The notes beneath the pieces are model-generated. The model saw nothing but the letters and a program-made list of their open reading frames with translations. It was not told the origin of the DNA and made no database searches. Shown here in pieces: positions 7,544 to 16,288 of a stretch of DNA of 45,192 bases (the first letter of the stretch is position 1; every line of letters begins with the position of its first letter). Both the position numbers and the translations under genes were made by a program. This stretch comes from Cytophagaceae bacterium (lineage in GTDB: Bacteria; Bacteroidota; Bacteroidia; Cytophagales; Cytophagaceae), in assembly GCA_025054875.1 (NCBI GenBank), contig JANWYS010000009.1:1-45192 (forward strand). Direction: 5' to 3'.

Positions 7544-8959
7544 TTAATTTTCGTGCAACACTGCCGCTGCCCAGTAAAGACTAGCTTTAGTTTTTTCGTA
7601 TTTAGATTTGAGTTCATACAACTTAACGGAAGTTTCCAGCAATTTAGTATCCCGGGCTATTACCATAAAAAGAGTACTTTCCCCTGTATTGAATTTTTGC
7701 TGCTCTGCGGCGAGTAGTTTTTCATTAAGTTGTACCAATTGTTGTTGGTTTTGGATAAGGTCATGGTAAGTTTGCAAGTCGTTGAAATAAGTGCTTACTT
7801 GATTCAGAAGTTCTCTTTTTTGAATATCTTTTTCGTATATCGCCTGTTGAAGTTTTATTTTGGAGAGCTGATATTTCCCTCTTTCTTTTCTCAGAAACAA
7901 AGGTTGAGAGAGCATAACAATAACTTTGTAATGTGTGGAGAAATAATCCCACGTGACTTCAGAGAGTATATCGCGACGTGGAGAGCTTAGATAACGAGCT
8001 CCAAAAGACAGTGCCGGCAATGTATTGTTAAGCCTGAGTTTCTTTTCGATTTCGAGTTGAGATATTTTGTAATTGAGCTTAAGTAATTCCGGATGTTGAC
8101 TTTCTGTCTTTTTTTTCAGGTTAGCAAGCAGCGTATCATTGGGCATAGGCTGTTGTCCGGGTTCCTCAGGTATAGTATTGGGAGCGAGTTCGAGAGGTTC
8201 AGCGTTTTCTGTCCATAGGAAAGTAGAGAGTACAATGCCTGAATTTTGAAAATCGTTCAGGGCATTGTCCAGTTCAATTTTTCGCTGTTGCAAAGAGATG
8301 TAAGCTTCCACAGTATCTATATAGGCGAGATCGCCGTTGAGGGCACGCTTCTGAGTGGCGGTATAGCGCGTATAAGCAAGGTCGTAAGAAGCTTTTATAG
8401 CCGTCATCTTTTTATATTGATAGTACCACTCCCAATATTCTTTAGTTGCTTGAAGCAGAAGCTTATTGGCTACTTTTATTTGTTCAGCTTGGGCCATGTT
8501 TTTCATCAATTGTGCCTGTCGAAGTGTAGCGCGACGTTCGTCAATAATCATGTTTTGTGCTATGGGTACATCTATTCCTAAGTATAGCAGTCCGCCCGGT
8601 GGAGTAAAGCTGGTAGGGTTAAGGAACTTTCCGGAGTTATCTTCAAAGCCGGCTTTTATATCGGCGCCAAACCATGTAGGTATCTTCAAACCATTGTCCA
8701 GATAGTCGTAATAAGCAGTGCCATCATATACCTTTCGGGTGTAGTCAAAATCATATTTGGGGTCAAAAGCTCCTCTGGACATGAGCACTTCAGCATTTGC
8801 AGCATTGGTATGAAGCTGTGCCTGTTTTATAACGGGATGATTTTTTTTTACAAGAGTATAAAACTGATTATAGGTAAGGTAATTTGTCTGCTGCGTCATA
8901 ACAACAGTAGTGTGCAGCATAAAGCAAATAACCAACATTCGAGACATAATGGTAGTCAT
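7544..8959 (-). CDS. TolC-family outer membrane efflux protein
   Basis: The 471-residue protein begins with a cleavable signal peptide (about 1-23, ending near TQQ). It has the two-fold helical-hairpin layout of outer membrane efflux proteins, with long helices such as the segments around 150-240 and 360-460. In a tripartite exporter it forms the trimeric channel and periplasmic tunnel. Only 2 bases separate it from the upstream HlyD-type gene, so the two are surely cotranscribed. Exported substrate cannot be inferred from this protein. Confidence 0.88.
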   Translation of the reverse strand: MTTIMSRMLVICFMLHTTVVMTQQTNYLTYNQFYTLVKKNHPVIKQAQLHTNAANAEVLMSRGAFDPKYDFDYTRKVYDGTAYYDYLDNGLKIPTWFGADIKAGFEDNSGKFLNPTSFTPPGGLLYLGIDVPIAQNMIIDERRATLRQAQLMKNMAQAEQIKVANKLLLQATKEYWEWYYQYKKMTAIKASYDLAYTRYTATQKRALNGDLAYIDTVEAYISLQQRKIELDNALNDFQNSGIVLSTFLWTENAEPLELAPNTIPEEPGQQPMPNDTLLANLKKKTESQHPELLKLNYKISQLEIEKKLRLNNTLPALSFGARYLSSPRRDILSEVTWDYFSTHYKVIVMLSQPLFLRKERGKYQLSKIKLQQAIYEKDIQKRELLNQVSTYFNDLQTYHDLIQNQQQLVQLNEKLLAAEQQKFNTGESTLFMVIARDTKLLETSVKLYELKSKYEKTKASLYWAAAVLHEN

Positions 8960-8961
8960 TA

Positions 8962-10329
8962 TTATTTATCTTTTTTAGATTTTTCTTTTGAATCTTCGTA
9001 ATGCTCATAATGTATGATTTCATGATCAATATAGTCAGGGGGGAATCCATTCATATCGCGCCATATTTCATACCATATAGGCACATCTTTGAGCATTGCC
9101 CATCCATACACACCGGATCCCACGGTGAGTTGTTCAGGCCATTTTTCATCGTTAGGGTCGGGCACTACTAATATTCTGTATTTGCCTTTTGTATCTACAA
9201 GGTCTATGTTTTGAATTATACCCCCAAAGGTTCCATAGCTCACATTGGGCCATCCTGAAAATACCAGAGCAGGCCATCCGTCAAATTGCAGGCGTACTTT
9301 AGCGCCCTTGTATATGAGAGGCATATCCATGGGTTTTACATACAGTTCCACAGCTATATCATCTCGATTGGGTAGTATTTTTAATACAGGCTCTCCCTCT
9401 TTTATTATTTCACCAATACCGTAACGCAAAGCATTAACCACATAACCATCCTGAGGAGCAGTAATCACATAATATGAACTGCGGATTTTCATGTTAGAAA
9501 GTTCATTATTCATCTTGGAAATTTCCGCTTCAGTAGAGAAGGCATAAGCTTCAGTAGAATTAAGTTCAGAAACGGCTTTTGATATTTTATCAGTATATTC
9601 AGCTTGCAGTGAATTCAATTCTATACGGCTGTTAATGAGCTCTTGTTTAGTGGCGTTGAGTTTATTTTCATACATCACTTTTTTGGCCGTTACTTCCTGA
9701 AATTTCAACTTGCGTTGTTCAAGCTCCGTGAGTGATTTTAATCCATCTTTGTATAGAGCTTCCTGACGTTCGTACTGAAGACGTGCTATGTTGTATTCTA
9801 CTTTTATGGCTTCCAAATCAGTGCTGTCGGTTTTTACTTTTAATTCGTTTTGTAAAACTTTGTTTCTGGCCTTGTTCAAACTGTATTCTAGTGCCGTTTT
9901 CAGCGCGTTGATTTGATTTTTCTGTGCGTTTATTTTATCCTTGAGAGCTGCCAATGAATTTTGTTTGGCCAGAACTTGCTCTGTAAGCCGCTGTATGAGC
10001 TGAGGGTCGAAATATTTTTCTTTCACCTCAGACAGCATGATAATGGTATCCCCTTTTTTTACGAAAGAACCCTCCTGTACATACCATTTCTCAATTCTTC
10101 CCGCTATGGTGGCGTTTATGGTTTGCGGCCTGTTTTGCGGGTTTAGACGGGTGATTACTCCGGTAGAGGAAATATTTTGAGTCCATGGTAAAAACAGAAT
10201 GATTACAAATCCTATAAACAATCCTATGCACCAGCGTAGCATTGTGCGTGCTAGTCGGGGTTCGCTGAGTAATTCTACAGAGTAGAATTTTTGAGCTAAA
10301 ATGGTTTTTTCGTCTTCAAATATTTTCAT
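8962..10329 (-). CDS. HlyD-family periplasmic adaptor
   Basis: The 455-residue membrane-fusion protein has a short cytoplasmic N-terminus, one membrane helix (about 31-48), a first half-lipoyl motif (about 67-98, AGRIEKWYVQEGSFVKKGD), a long periplasmic coiled coil (about 105-285), a second half-lipoyl motif (ITAPQDGYVVNALRYG), and a C-terminal beta-barrel region. The last 20 or so residues are strongly charged and His-rich. It should bridge the inner-membrane ABC exporter and the TolC-type channel. It lies 2 bases after the ABC gene and 2 bases before the TolC-type gene. Confidence 0.9.
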   Translation of the reverse strand: MKIFEDEKTILAQKFYSVELLSEPRLARTMLRWCIGLFIGFVIILFLPWTQNISSTGVITRLNPQNRPQTINATIAGRIEKWYVQEGSFVKKGDTIIMLSEVKEKYFDPQLIQRLTEQVLAKQNSLAALKDKINAQKNQINALKTALEYSLNKARNKVLQNELKVKTDSTDLEAIKVEYNIARLQYERQEALYKDGLKSLTELEQRKLKFQEVTAKKVMYENKLNATKQELINSRIELNSLQAEYTDKISKAVSELNSTEAYAFSTEAEISKMNNELSNMKIRSSYYVITAPQDGYVVNALRYGIGEIIKEGEPVLKILPNRDDIAVELYVKPMDMPLIYKGAKVRLQFDGWPALVFSGWPNVSYGTFGGIIQNIDLVDTKGKYRILVVPDPNDEKWPEQLTVGSGVYGWAMLKDVPIWYEIWRDMNGFPPDYIDHEIIHYEHYEDSKEKSKKDK

Positions 10330-10331
10330 AG

Positions 10332-12551
10332 CTATATAAGTTCAGCAAAGTGTTCGTTGTGTTTTACTTTTTCGTATGGTCCGTCAGCAATAATTCGTCC
10401 TTCTTGCATGAGAACAGTTCGGTCGCACATTTTCATCACGTCTTCATCGTTCGATACAAGAATTACGGTCCATCCTTTTTGTTGTATGATAGTATTGAGC
10501 AATACTATTTTTTGGTGTTTTTCCAACCCAAGCAAAAAGTCTTCCAACACGAGTAGTTTTGGTCTTTTTGCAATACTTCGCGCGATGATAATTTTTCTGG
10601 CGATACTTTCGGAAATTCCATGCTTTCCGTTCATCAGAACGGTGTTGATTCCATTAGGTTGAGAAAATACAAAGTCGGTCAGGCCTACCAGTTCAATTGC
10701 CCATAATACATCTTCCAGAGGTATGTTGTTTCTTCCTATGGTGATGTTGTTTAGGATGGTATCATCAAACAAATCTTCCTGCGAGACGTTATCACCGACA
10801 TGATTGATGTAGCTGTTCTTATTAATATCTCTCATGGAGAGTCCGTTTATAGTTACTACCCCCCCGTAAGAAGTAAGAAATCCTAACAAAATATTGATGA
10901 AAGTAGTTTTACCGGATGTACTGAATCCGGTGATGCATATTTTCTCACCGCTATCAATCTTCAGATTAATTCCCTTCAGAATGTATTCAGGTTCGTGAGG
11001 GAACTTGTAGGTCACATTACAAGCTTCAAGTCGAATGCCGTTTTCAAAAGAGGTGTTGTCAATGTTAATTCCTTTCGAAGTTTCAATGGGTAGGTCCATA
11101 ACCGCACCTATTTTTTCCAAAGAGGTCAACACATCATATACTGTATCTAACTGAAGGATTAACTTTTCAACGGAGTTCATCACAAGGATTATCACGATTT
11201 CCGTGGCTACGAACTGACCTATATTGATTTCTTTTTTCAGCAACAATATACTTCCGAGTATCAACAGCCCTCCTGTGATGAGTGTTTTAAAAATTACAAA
11301 GCTGATATATTGTGTACACAATACATTGAAATGGCTTTTGCGGGCATGTATGTAGTTGCTTACATAATAATCGGTTTTTTCAATAGGTAGATTAGAGTAT
11401 CCGGCCAGTTTAAAGGTGCTGAGCGATTTGGCTATCTCTTCAAGCCAGTTTGCAATGAGGTATTTATACTTTGATTCGGTGAGGCTTGTCTTCAATCCTT
11501 TATTAGCTGTAAAGCGAAATACCAGGTACAATACGCCAATCAACGTGAGGCCGAAAAATATGAAAGACACATGATACAAAGAAAGTAAAAGCAGGCCAAA
11601 TATGATTTGCAACAATGCAACGGTGAATTCAATCAGTAATTTGGCTAAGCCCTTTTGAAGAGTAATGATGTCAAAAAAACGATTGATTAATTCAGGAGGG
11701 TAATAGTTAAGCACGGATTCGATTTTTAACTTGGGGATTCTGTAGGCAAAGCTGAAAGCAGTCTTTACAAATATTCTTTGTTGTATGTGCTCTACCATCG
11801 TGATTTGCATGAACTGTAAGCCACCGGTAACGAGAATACCGATTAGTATCAATGCAACTAACACAACTACTGAAGTAGGTATCTGTCCGCTGGATACAAA
11901 GCTTATTATTGATTGCACTCCCAGAGGCATTGATAATCCCAGCAAGCTAGCTAGTAATGAATAGGCATATACATATAGAATTTCTTTTCGCTCTGATACC
12001 AGCACATTGAGAAGTCGTGCTACCGGCCGTATTTGCTTTTTGGAATCAGAATATTCTTCTTCTTTTTCGTGATAACTTTTATCTTCTGTGTATAGTGGCA
12101 GATTGGGGAAGCATGTGTATACAACAAATTTATCCGGATCGGGCACTTTGCCGCTTTCACGAGCTGTTTCAAGGTGTGAGATTATTTCTTCAATGTCTTC
12201 TATTATATGTTTAGTTATTTCTTCATCTCCAATCTCATATATGGTATAGGCTTTTCCGCTTTCTTCTATAATGATTGGAGTAAGTGTGTTTCCTTTTTGC
12301 TGAAACACCAATATCGGATAGTGAGCTACTTTTAAAAGTTCAAGAATTTCTTTCTTCGTAAGAAAATTTTTTACATAAATGAGCTTTGCATTGAAAGAAG
12401 TATCAATGAGCATATTTATAAATTCACCCAAAGACACTTCTTTGTCTGTGTCGTGCAGGACATAATTAGATTTAAAAATGTTGTAGTTGAATTTGATTTT
12501 GTAGTGCTCTATGAATCGCTCATGAACTAAGAATATTGAATTTGGTTTCAT
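10332..12551 (-). CDS. ABC exporter with peptidase-like N-terminus and altered ATPase motifs
   Basis: The 739-residue protein fuses three parts. Residues 1-140 look like a C39-peptidase-like domain without a catalytic cysteine (first Cys is 147), comparable in layout to HlyB. Residues 190-475 are a type I exporter membrane domain with about six helices. Residues 505-739 are an ATPase domain. Walker A is intact (GFSTSGKT, 542-549) and Q591 fits the Q-loop. The signature reads ISESI (646-650) instead of LSGGQ. Walker B ends LED (669-671), so the usual Asp-Glu pair is reversed. The switch histidine is replaced by Asn701 (LVSND). It is coupled to the HlyD- and TolC-type genes. Cargo is unknown; ATP hydrolysis may be weak or unusual. 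Confidence 0.88.
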   Translation of the reverse strand: MKPNSIFLVHERFIEHYKIKFNYNIFKSNYVLHDTDKEVSLGEFINMLIDTSFNAKLIYVKNFLTKKEILELLKVAHYPILVFQQKGNTLTPIIIEESGKAYTIYEIGDEEITKHIIEDIEEIISHLETARESGKVPDPDKFVVYTCFPNLPLYTEDKSYHEKEEEYSDSKKQIRPVARLLNVLVSERKEILYVYAYSLLASLLGLSMPLGVQSIISFVSSGQIPTSVVVLVALILIGILVTGGLQFMQITMVEHIQQRIFVKTAFSFAYRIPKLKIESVLNYYPPELINRFFDIITLQKGLAKLLIEFTVALLQIIFGLLLLSLYHVSFIFFGLTLIGVLYLVFRFTANKGLKTSLTESKYKYLIANWLEEIAKSLSTFKLAGYSNLPIEKTDYYVSNYIHARKSHFNVLCTQYISFVIFKTLITGGLLILGSILLLKKEINIGQFVATEIVIILVMNSVEKLILQLDTVYDVLTSLEKIGAVMDLPIETSKGINIDNTSFENGIRLEACNVTYKFPHEPEYILKGINLKIDSGEKICITGFSTSGKTTFINILLGFLTSYGGVVTINGLSMRDINKNSYINHVGDNVSQEDLFDDTILNNITIGRNNIPLEDVLWAIELVGLTDFVFSQPNGINTVLMNGKHGISESIARKIIIARSIAKRPKLLVLEDFLLGLEKHQKIVLLNTIIQQKGWTVILVSNDEDVMKMCDRTVLMQEGRIIADGPYEKVKHNEHFAELI

Positions 12552-12555
12552 ACGA

Positions 12556-13323
12556 TTAATTTATAAGGGCGACACTATCACTCATTTTAGGTGTTGTAGT
12601 AAAATGTATGCTAAAATAATATCTTATTCTTATTCTCTTACCTCTATGTTTAATATCACTAACATCAGGTACAAGTAAATTGAAATACATTTGCAGATGT
12701 GTAGCTTGAGTATATGGGTTTTCTGACGTTTTCGGATATATGTATGAATGATTTTTCTCCAACACTACATGGGCTATTAATGTACAAAGATTTTTATTTT
12801 CTGTGAAGACATTTTCTTTAATTGCCTGCTCGGCTTTTGTTGTCACATAGGATTTTCCTGGTTCAGGAATAGCCATTTCGCTTGTATGACTATCAATGAT
12901 GTGTTTTGTCATGAAAAATGTCATTCCTGGTGCTCCGAGACGATTGAGTGTTCGGGAAGAAAAGTAATGAGTTTTCAACTGAATACCGGACGTAAAATAT
13001 CTCCAATCAAGAGATGTTGTAAGTGTAAGATTGTATTTATTTGTAAAGTATCTGTATATGAAAGCTTCTGTTAAGTATACATATAGTGTTGGTGTCTCAT
13101 ATATAAAACTTTCAACGCCAAACTTAGCACATATTCGTAATCTTTTTGGTACGATTTCTCCTCCATATTCGGGTTGATAAGGATTGCGCAGGTAAAGGTT
13201 TTTGTTGAGCTTTACTTTTGTCAGTGTTTGCTCCATAAGTATTTTACTATCATGAAATAGTATGTGTATACTTGCATCAGGTAAAACTATTATTAGTTTT
13301 CTTATAATCAAATTTTTTTTCAA
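12556..13323 (-). CDS. Unrecognised 255-aa protein, first gene of exporter operon
   Basis: I do not recognise this family. The product is basic and rich in Tyr, Thr, Ile and Phe, with alternating hydrophobic/aromatic stretches (for example near 85-125 and 205-245) that suggest mostly beta structure. There is no clear signal peptide or membrane helix. The start shown is TTG at 13323, giving MKKNLIIRK; an in-frame stop lies four codons upstream, and the next in-frame ATG is about 30 codons in. Its stop lies 4 bases before the ABC exporter start, so the two are probably cotranslated. It could be cargo, a chaperone, a modifying enzyme, or the truncated remainder of a longer gene. Confidence 0.6.
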   Translation of the reverse strand: MKKNLIIRKLIIVLPDASIHILFHDSKILMEQTLTKVKLNKNLYLRNPYQPEYGGEIVPKRLRICAKFGVESFIYETPTLYVYLTEAFIYRYFTNKYNLTLTTSLDWRYFTSGIQLKTHYFSSRTLNRLGAPGMTFFMTKHIIDSHTSEMAIPEPGKSYVTTKAEQAIKENVFTENKNLCTLIAHVVLEKNHSYIYPKTSENPYTQATHLQMYFNLLVPDVSDIKHRGKRIRIRYYFSIHFTTTPKMSDSVALIN

Positions 13324-13714
13324 AAAACTATTTCCTCAGCCGCTCTTGTTTCTTGATATGTTGCTACATCACACAAGTAAAACTTATCAGATTTATTACA
13401 GTGGTGATAGCTCGATATATAATGAATAGAGTATGTTTTTAGTAATGATGATACAAGAGGCTAAATGGTTTAAACCGGTACGCCTCCACTGAGTTTCCTC
13501 ATAAGTATTAAAAATTTTTATCGAAAATGGTTGACTAATAATTATAACTGCAAATCGTGAGTCAAGAATGTCTGATGTTTATGTAGCAACATTTGAAAGT
13601 AGTAAACGTTAGATTCAGTTTTTGGGGATGCTGCAGTTATTAAAAGCAATGTAATCAACCTTACTTAAACAATTTTTATGACATAAGAAATCTTTTTTGA
13701 CCTTGTTCATTGAG
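13324..13714. other. Leader region of exporter operon with 12-bp inverted repeat
   Basis: No gene was found in these 391 bases between yajQ and the exporter operon. They must hold the operon promoter, but I could not fix it with confidence. A perfect 12-bp inverted repeat, ATGTTGCTACAT at 13358-13369 and ATGTAGCAACAT at 13581-13592, brackets most of the region. Confidence 0.5.
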
Positions 13715-14206
13715 TTAACTTTTCATATTGTCGAATTGCAAGGGTATGCCATAATCTTTGTTTCTGACGATGGCGATTATCTGCTGTAAGTCGTCAATTT
13801 TTTTGCCGGATACCCGGATGATGTTATCCATAATAGAAGCTGTTACTTTAATTTTAGAATCTTTTATGTCTTTGATGATTTTTTTTGAGGTTTCTTTGTC
13901 AACTCCGGTTTTTACTTTTAGTTCCTTTTTTATTAATGCTCCTGATTTGTAATGTTGATGAGATAAATCCAGAGCCTTGGGGTCTATACCTTGTTTTGCC
14001 ATACGCGTGAGAATGATGTCTATCACCGTCTCGAGGCTCATTTCATTGGCTGTGGTTATGGTGATTAAAGGGGTTTTTTTATCCAGGTCAATTTCAGTTT
14101 TAGAATCGCGCAGGTCATAACGATTATTTAATTCTTTTCTGGCCACATTTATGGCATTGTCTAATGTCTGTATATCAACCTTGCTGACAATATCGAACGA
14201 TGGCAT
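13715..14206 (-). CDS. yajQ: YajQ-family nucleotide/c-di-GMP-binding protein
   Basis: The 163-residue protein matches YajQ (UPF0234) from end to end: MPSFDIVSKVDIQTLDNAIN at the start, NNRYDLRDSKTEID in the middle and VRNKDYGIPLQFDN at the end. YajQ has two ferredoxin-like domains. Members have been shown to bind cyclic di-GMP in Xanthomonas and nucleic acid elsewhere; the role in Bacteroidota is not settled. It is a single-gene unit on the minus strand, full length. Confidence 0.93.
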   Translation of the reverse strand: MPSFDIVSKVDIQTLDNAINVARKELNNRYDLRDSKTEIDLDKKTPLITITTANEMSLETVIDIILTRMAKQGIDPKALDLSHQHYKSGALIKKELKVKTGVDKETSKKIIKDIKDSKIKVTASIMDNIIRVSGKKIDDLQQIIAIVRNKDYGIPLQFDNMKS

Positions 14207-14724
14207 AACTTTGTATTGATTATATTTGGAATGACATGCACAAATTTAACAAAGAACTGTTGATAATTGTTAATCTCATTTCGTTCAACTCAGATTGAGC
14301 GTCAGAAAAAAGTTCAGCTTTAGGTTCGAATCTTCGCTGTGGATGGGCTTCATCGAAGTTTCATATTTCCTTATGAAGCTGAAAAATTTCGAGAGGACCT
14401 GCGCGAGGGATGGGAGCCATGGCCTGCAAGGCCAGTGCGGAGCTTTAGCGGAGCACCGAAGCGAAAGCGGAGTGGCGGACAGCCCGGCCCCACAGGGGCG
14501 CGCCCAACAAAAAAAAAATTTACTATTATTTTTCTACTGATGCGGAAATCCGGACTAAACGTACTTTCATGCAGTAGAAAAATTTTGACCTTGCATAGTA
14601 ATGAAATTTATTGCTGATGAATCAGCCGGTGGCTGTATGGTGTGTTACTATGCATTTAAGAGAACTCAGGAGATTCTGATCGCAATGGCTTTGTTGCAAA
14701 ATGAGAAAATGACACTGCACGAAG
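14207..14724. other. Intergenic stretch containing structured repeat copy A
   Basis: This 518-base gap between yajQ and serS holds the 111-base GC-rich repeat (14398-14508), followed by a run of ten A residues. Open frames across the repeat encode low-complexity peptides and are not credible genes. The region before the repeat contains a GCTTCAT/ATGAAGC dyad (about 14347-14379). Confidence 0.6.
14398..14508 (+). repeat. GC-rich structured repeat, copy A
   Basis: These 111 bases match 28645-28755 at 108 positions without gaps, in the same orientation. Two hairpins are visible: TGGCC-TGCAA-GGCCA (14420-14434) and GCCCC-ACA-GGGGC (14487-14499). A self-complementary GGGCGCGCCC lies at 14496-14505. 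One of the three differences between copies (14492) falls in a hairpin loop and leaves the stem intact. The element is far more GC-rich than the genome around it. It is a dispersed palindromic repeat or a structured RNA; no protein is encoded. Confidence 0.85.
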
Positions 14725-15993
14725 TCATATCATATCAAACCCTGCGTATTCAGCTATTGCTTCCGGTAGTTTAATGCCGTTTGGAGTTTGGTTGTTTTCA
14801 AGTAAGGCAGCAACGATTCTGGGTAGAGCCAAAGCGCTGCCGTTTAAAGTATGTAACAGTAGCGTTTTGCCTTCAACCTTGTAGCGAAGTTTCATGCGGT
14901 TAGCCTGAAACGTTTCGAAATTGCTCACAGAGCTTACTTCCAGCCAACGTTGCTGAGCAGCACTATATACTTCAAAATCGTAGGTGAGCGCTGATGCAAA
15001 GCTCATATCGCCTCCACATAATTTCAAAATTCGGTAGGGAAGCTCCATTTTTTCCAGCAAGGTTTTTACATGGGTTACCATCTCTTGCAGTTGGTTGTAA
15101 GACTCTTCAGGTGCGACTATTTGAACTATTTCCACTTTATCAAACTGATGTAATCTGTTTAATCCGCGCACTTCAGCACCCCAGGAACCAGCTTCACGAC
15201 GAAAGCAGGGAGTGTATCCTGCTAATTTAATGGGCAAATCTTCCGGTTTTAATATCATGTCGCGGTATAGGTTTGTGATAGGTACTTCCGCTGTGGGAAT
15301 AAGATAAAGATTATCTTCGTTGGCATAATACATTTGTCCGTCTTTGTCAGGAAGCTGGCCTGTACCAAATCCTGATTCCTGATTTACCAGAATGGGGGGT
15401 TGTATTTCTTGGTATCCTGCTTTAATTGCTTCATCCAGAAAAAAGTTGATCAATGCTCTTTGCAGACGCGCTCCTTTTCCTTTGTATACGGGAAATCCGG
15501 CACCGGTAACTTTATTTCCCAGTTCGAAGTCAATTATATCGTATTCTTTTATCAGGTCCCAATGTGGCTTGGCACCTTCGTTCAGCACGGGCAGGTCTCC
15601 CCATTGATGTACGACAACGTTGTCACTTGCATGGCGGCCTTCCGGAACATCGGCATGTGGTATGTTGGGCAGCAGCACCAAGAGTTGCTGTAATTCCATT
15701 TCCGTAGCGGCAAGACTTTCATGTAGTGATTTAGAGAGTTCCCGCAAAGCTGTGCTTTCTGCCTTTATGGTTTCTGCTTCTGCGTGTTTACCCGATTTCA
15801 TCAACATACCTATTTGCCTGGAAAGAGTATTTACCTTAGAGAGCGCATCATCGTTTTGTTTTTGTAAATCTCTTCGTTTTTGATCTGCAAGAAGTATCTT
15901 TTCAATCGTTTCTTCAGCTGCAGCAAAATGTTTTTTTCTTAGTCCTTTTAATACAAAATCCTTGTTTTCGCGTATGAGTTGTAGTGAAAGCAT
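14725..15993 (-). CDS. serS: Seryl-tRNA synthetase
   Basis: The 422-residue class II synthetase charges tRNA-Ser with serine. The N-terminal antiparallel coiled-coil arm (about 28-105) binds the tRNA long variable arm. The catalytic core has motif 2, FRREAGSWGAEVRGLNR (264-280), and motif 3, GSALALPRIVAALLE (about 385-399). The serine pocket TAEVPITNLYRD lies near 234-245. Length and motif order are standard. It is monocistronic on the minus strand. Confidence 0.96.
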   Translation of the reverse strand: MLSLQLIRENKDFVLKGLRKKHFAAAEETIEKILLADQKRRDLQKQNDDALSKVNTLSRQIGMLMKSGKHAEAETIKAESTALRELSKSLHESLAATEMELQQLLVLLPNIPHADVPEGRHASDNVVVHQWGDLPVLNEGAKPHWDLIKEYDIIDFELGNKVTGAGFPVYKGKGARLQRALINFFLDEAIKAGYQEIQPPILVNQESGFGTGQLPDKDGQMYYANEDNLYLIPTAEVPITNLYRDMILKPEDLPIKLAGYTPCFRREAGSWGAEVRGLNRLHQFDKVEIVQIVAPEESYNQLQEMVTHVKTLLEKMELPYRILKLCGGDMSFASALTYDFEVYSAAQQRWLEVSSVSNFETFQANRMKLRYKVEGKTLLLHTLNGSALALPRIVAALLENNQTPNGIKLPEAIAEYAGFDMI

Positions 15994-16288
15994 GGAACAA
16001 TTTATAATTTAATGCAACAATACTATCCGCCGTGCAAAAGAAAAATCTTGCCGTAAATAAAAATAAAACTTGACAAATATATTCATTAGGTTTATAATTG
16101 CAGCATCAATTCACATCGAACTTTTTCAAAATCGCTGACAATAAAAGCTACCTGCCAATCAGAAAAGTAATGAGAAAATCAGGTTGAGATTTGAAAGTTC
16201 GACTTTCATGTGTAATCATTAAAACATGTCAGAAAAAATCAAAAATTGATTTTAGTAAATCATTTATAACCCAATATAATTTAATATC
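15994..16288. other. serS-rho divergent region and rho leader
   Basis: No gene lies in these 295 bases between two divergent starts. A good rho promoter sits at 16070-16100, leaving a leader of about 180 bases. Candidate serS promoter boxes on the minus strand are weak. Confidence 0.5.
16070..16100 (+). promoter_or_regulatory. Candidate rho promoter
   Basis: TTG at 16070-16072, 20 bases, then TATAATTG at 16093-16100 fits the Bacteroidota TTTG-N19-21-TAnnTTTG pattern with one -7 mismatch. Transcription would start near 16107, giving an untranslated leader of about 180 bases before the rho ATG. Confidence 0.5.

Noticed and set aside
14321-14345. GGTTCGAATC, resembling a tRNA T-loop
   Set aside because: The flanking bases cannot form the T-arm stem, and no acceptor, D or anticodon arms are found nearby.
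14295-14617. Open frames of 81 and 92 codons across repeat copy A
   Set aside because: They exist because the GC-rich repeat lacks stops. The peptides are Arg/Gly/Pro-rich, differ in frame, and end in flanking DNA that is not shared with copy B.
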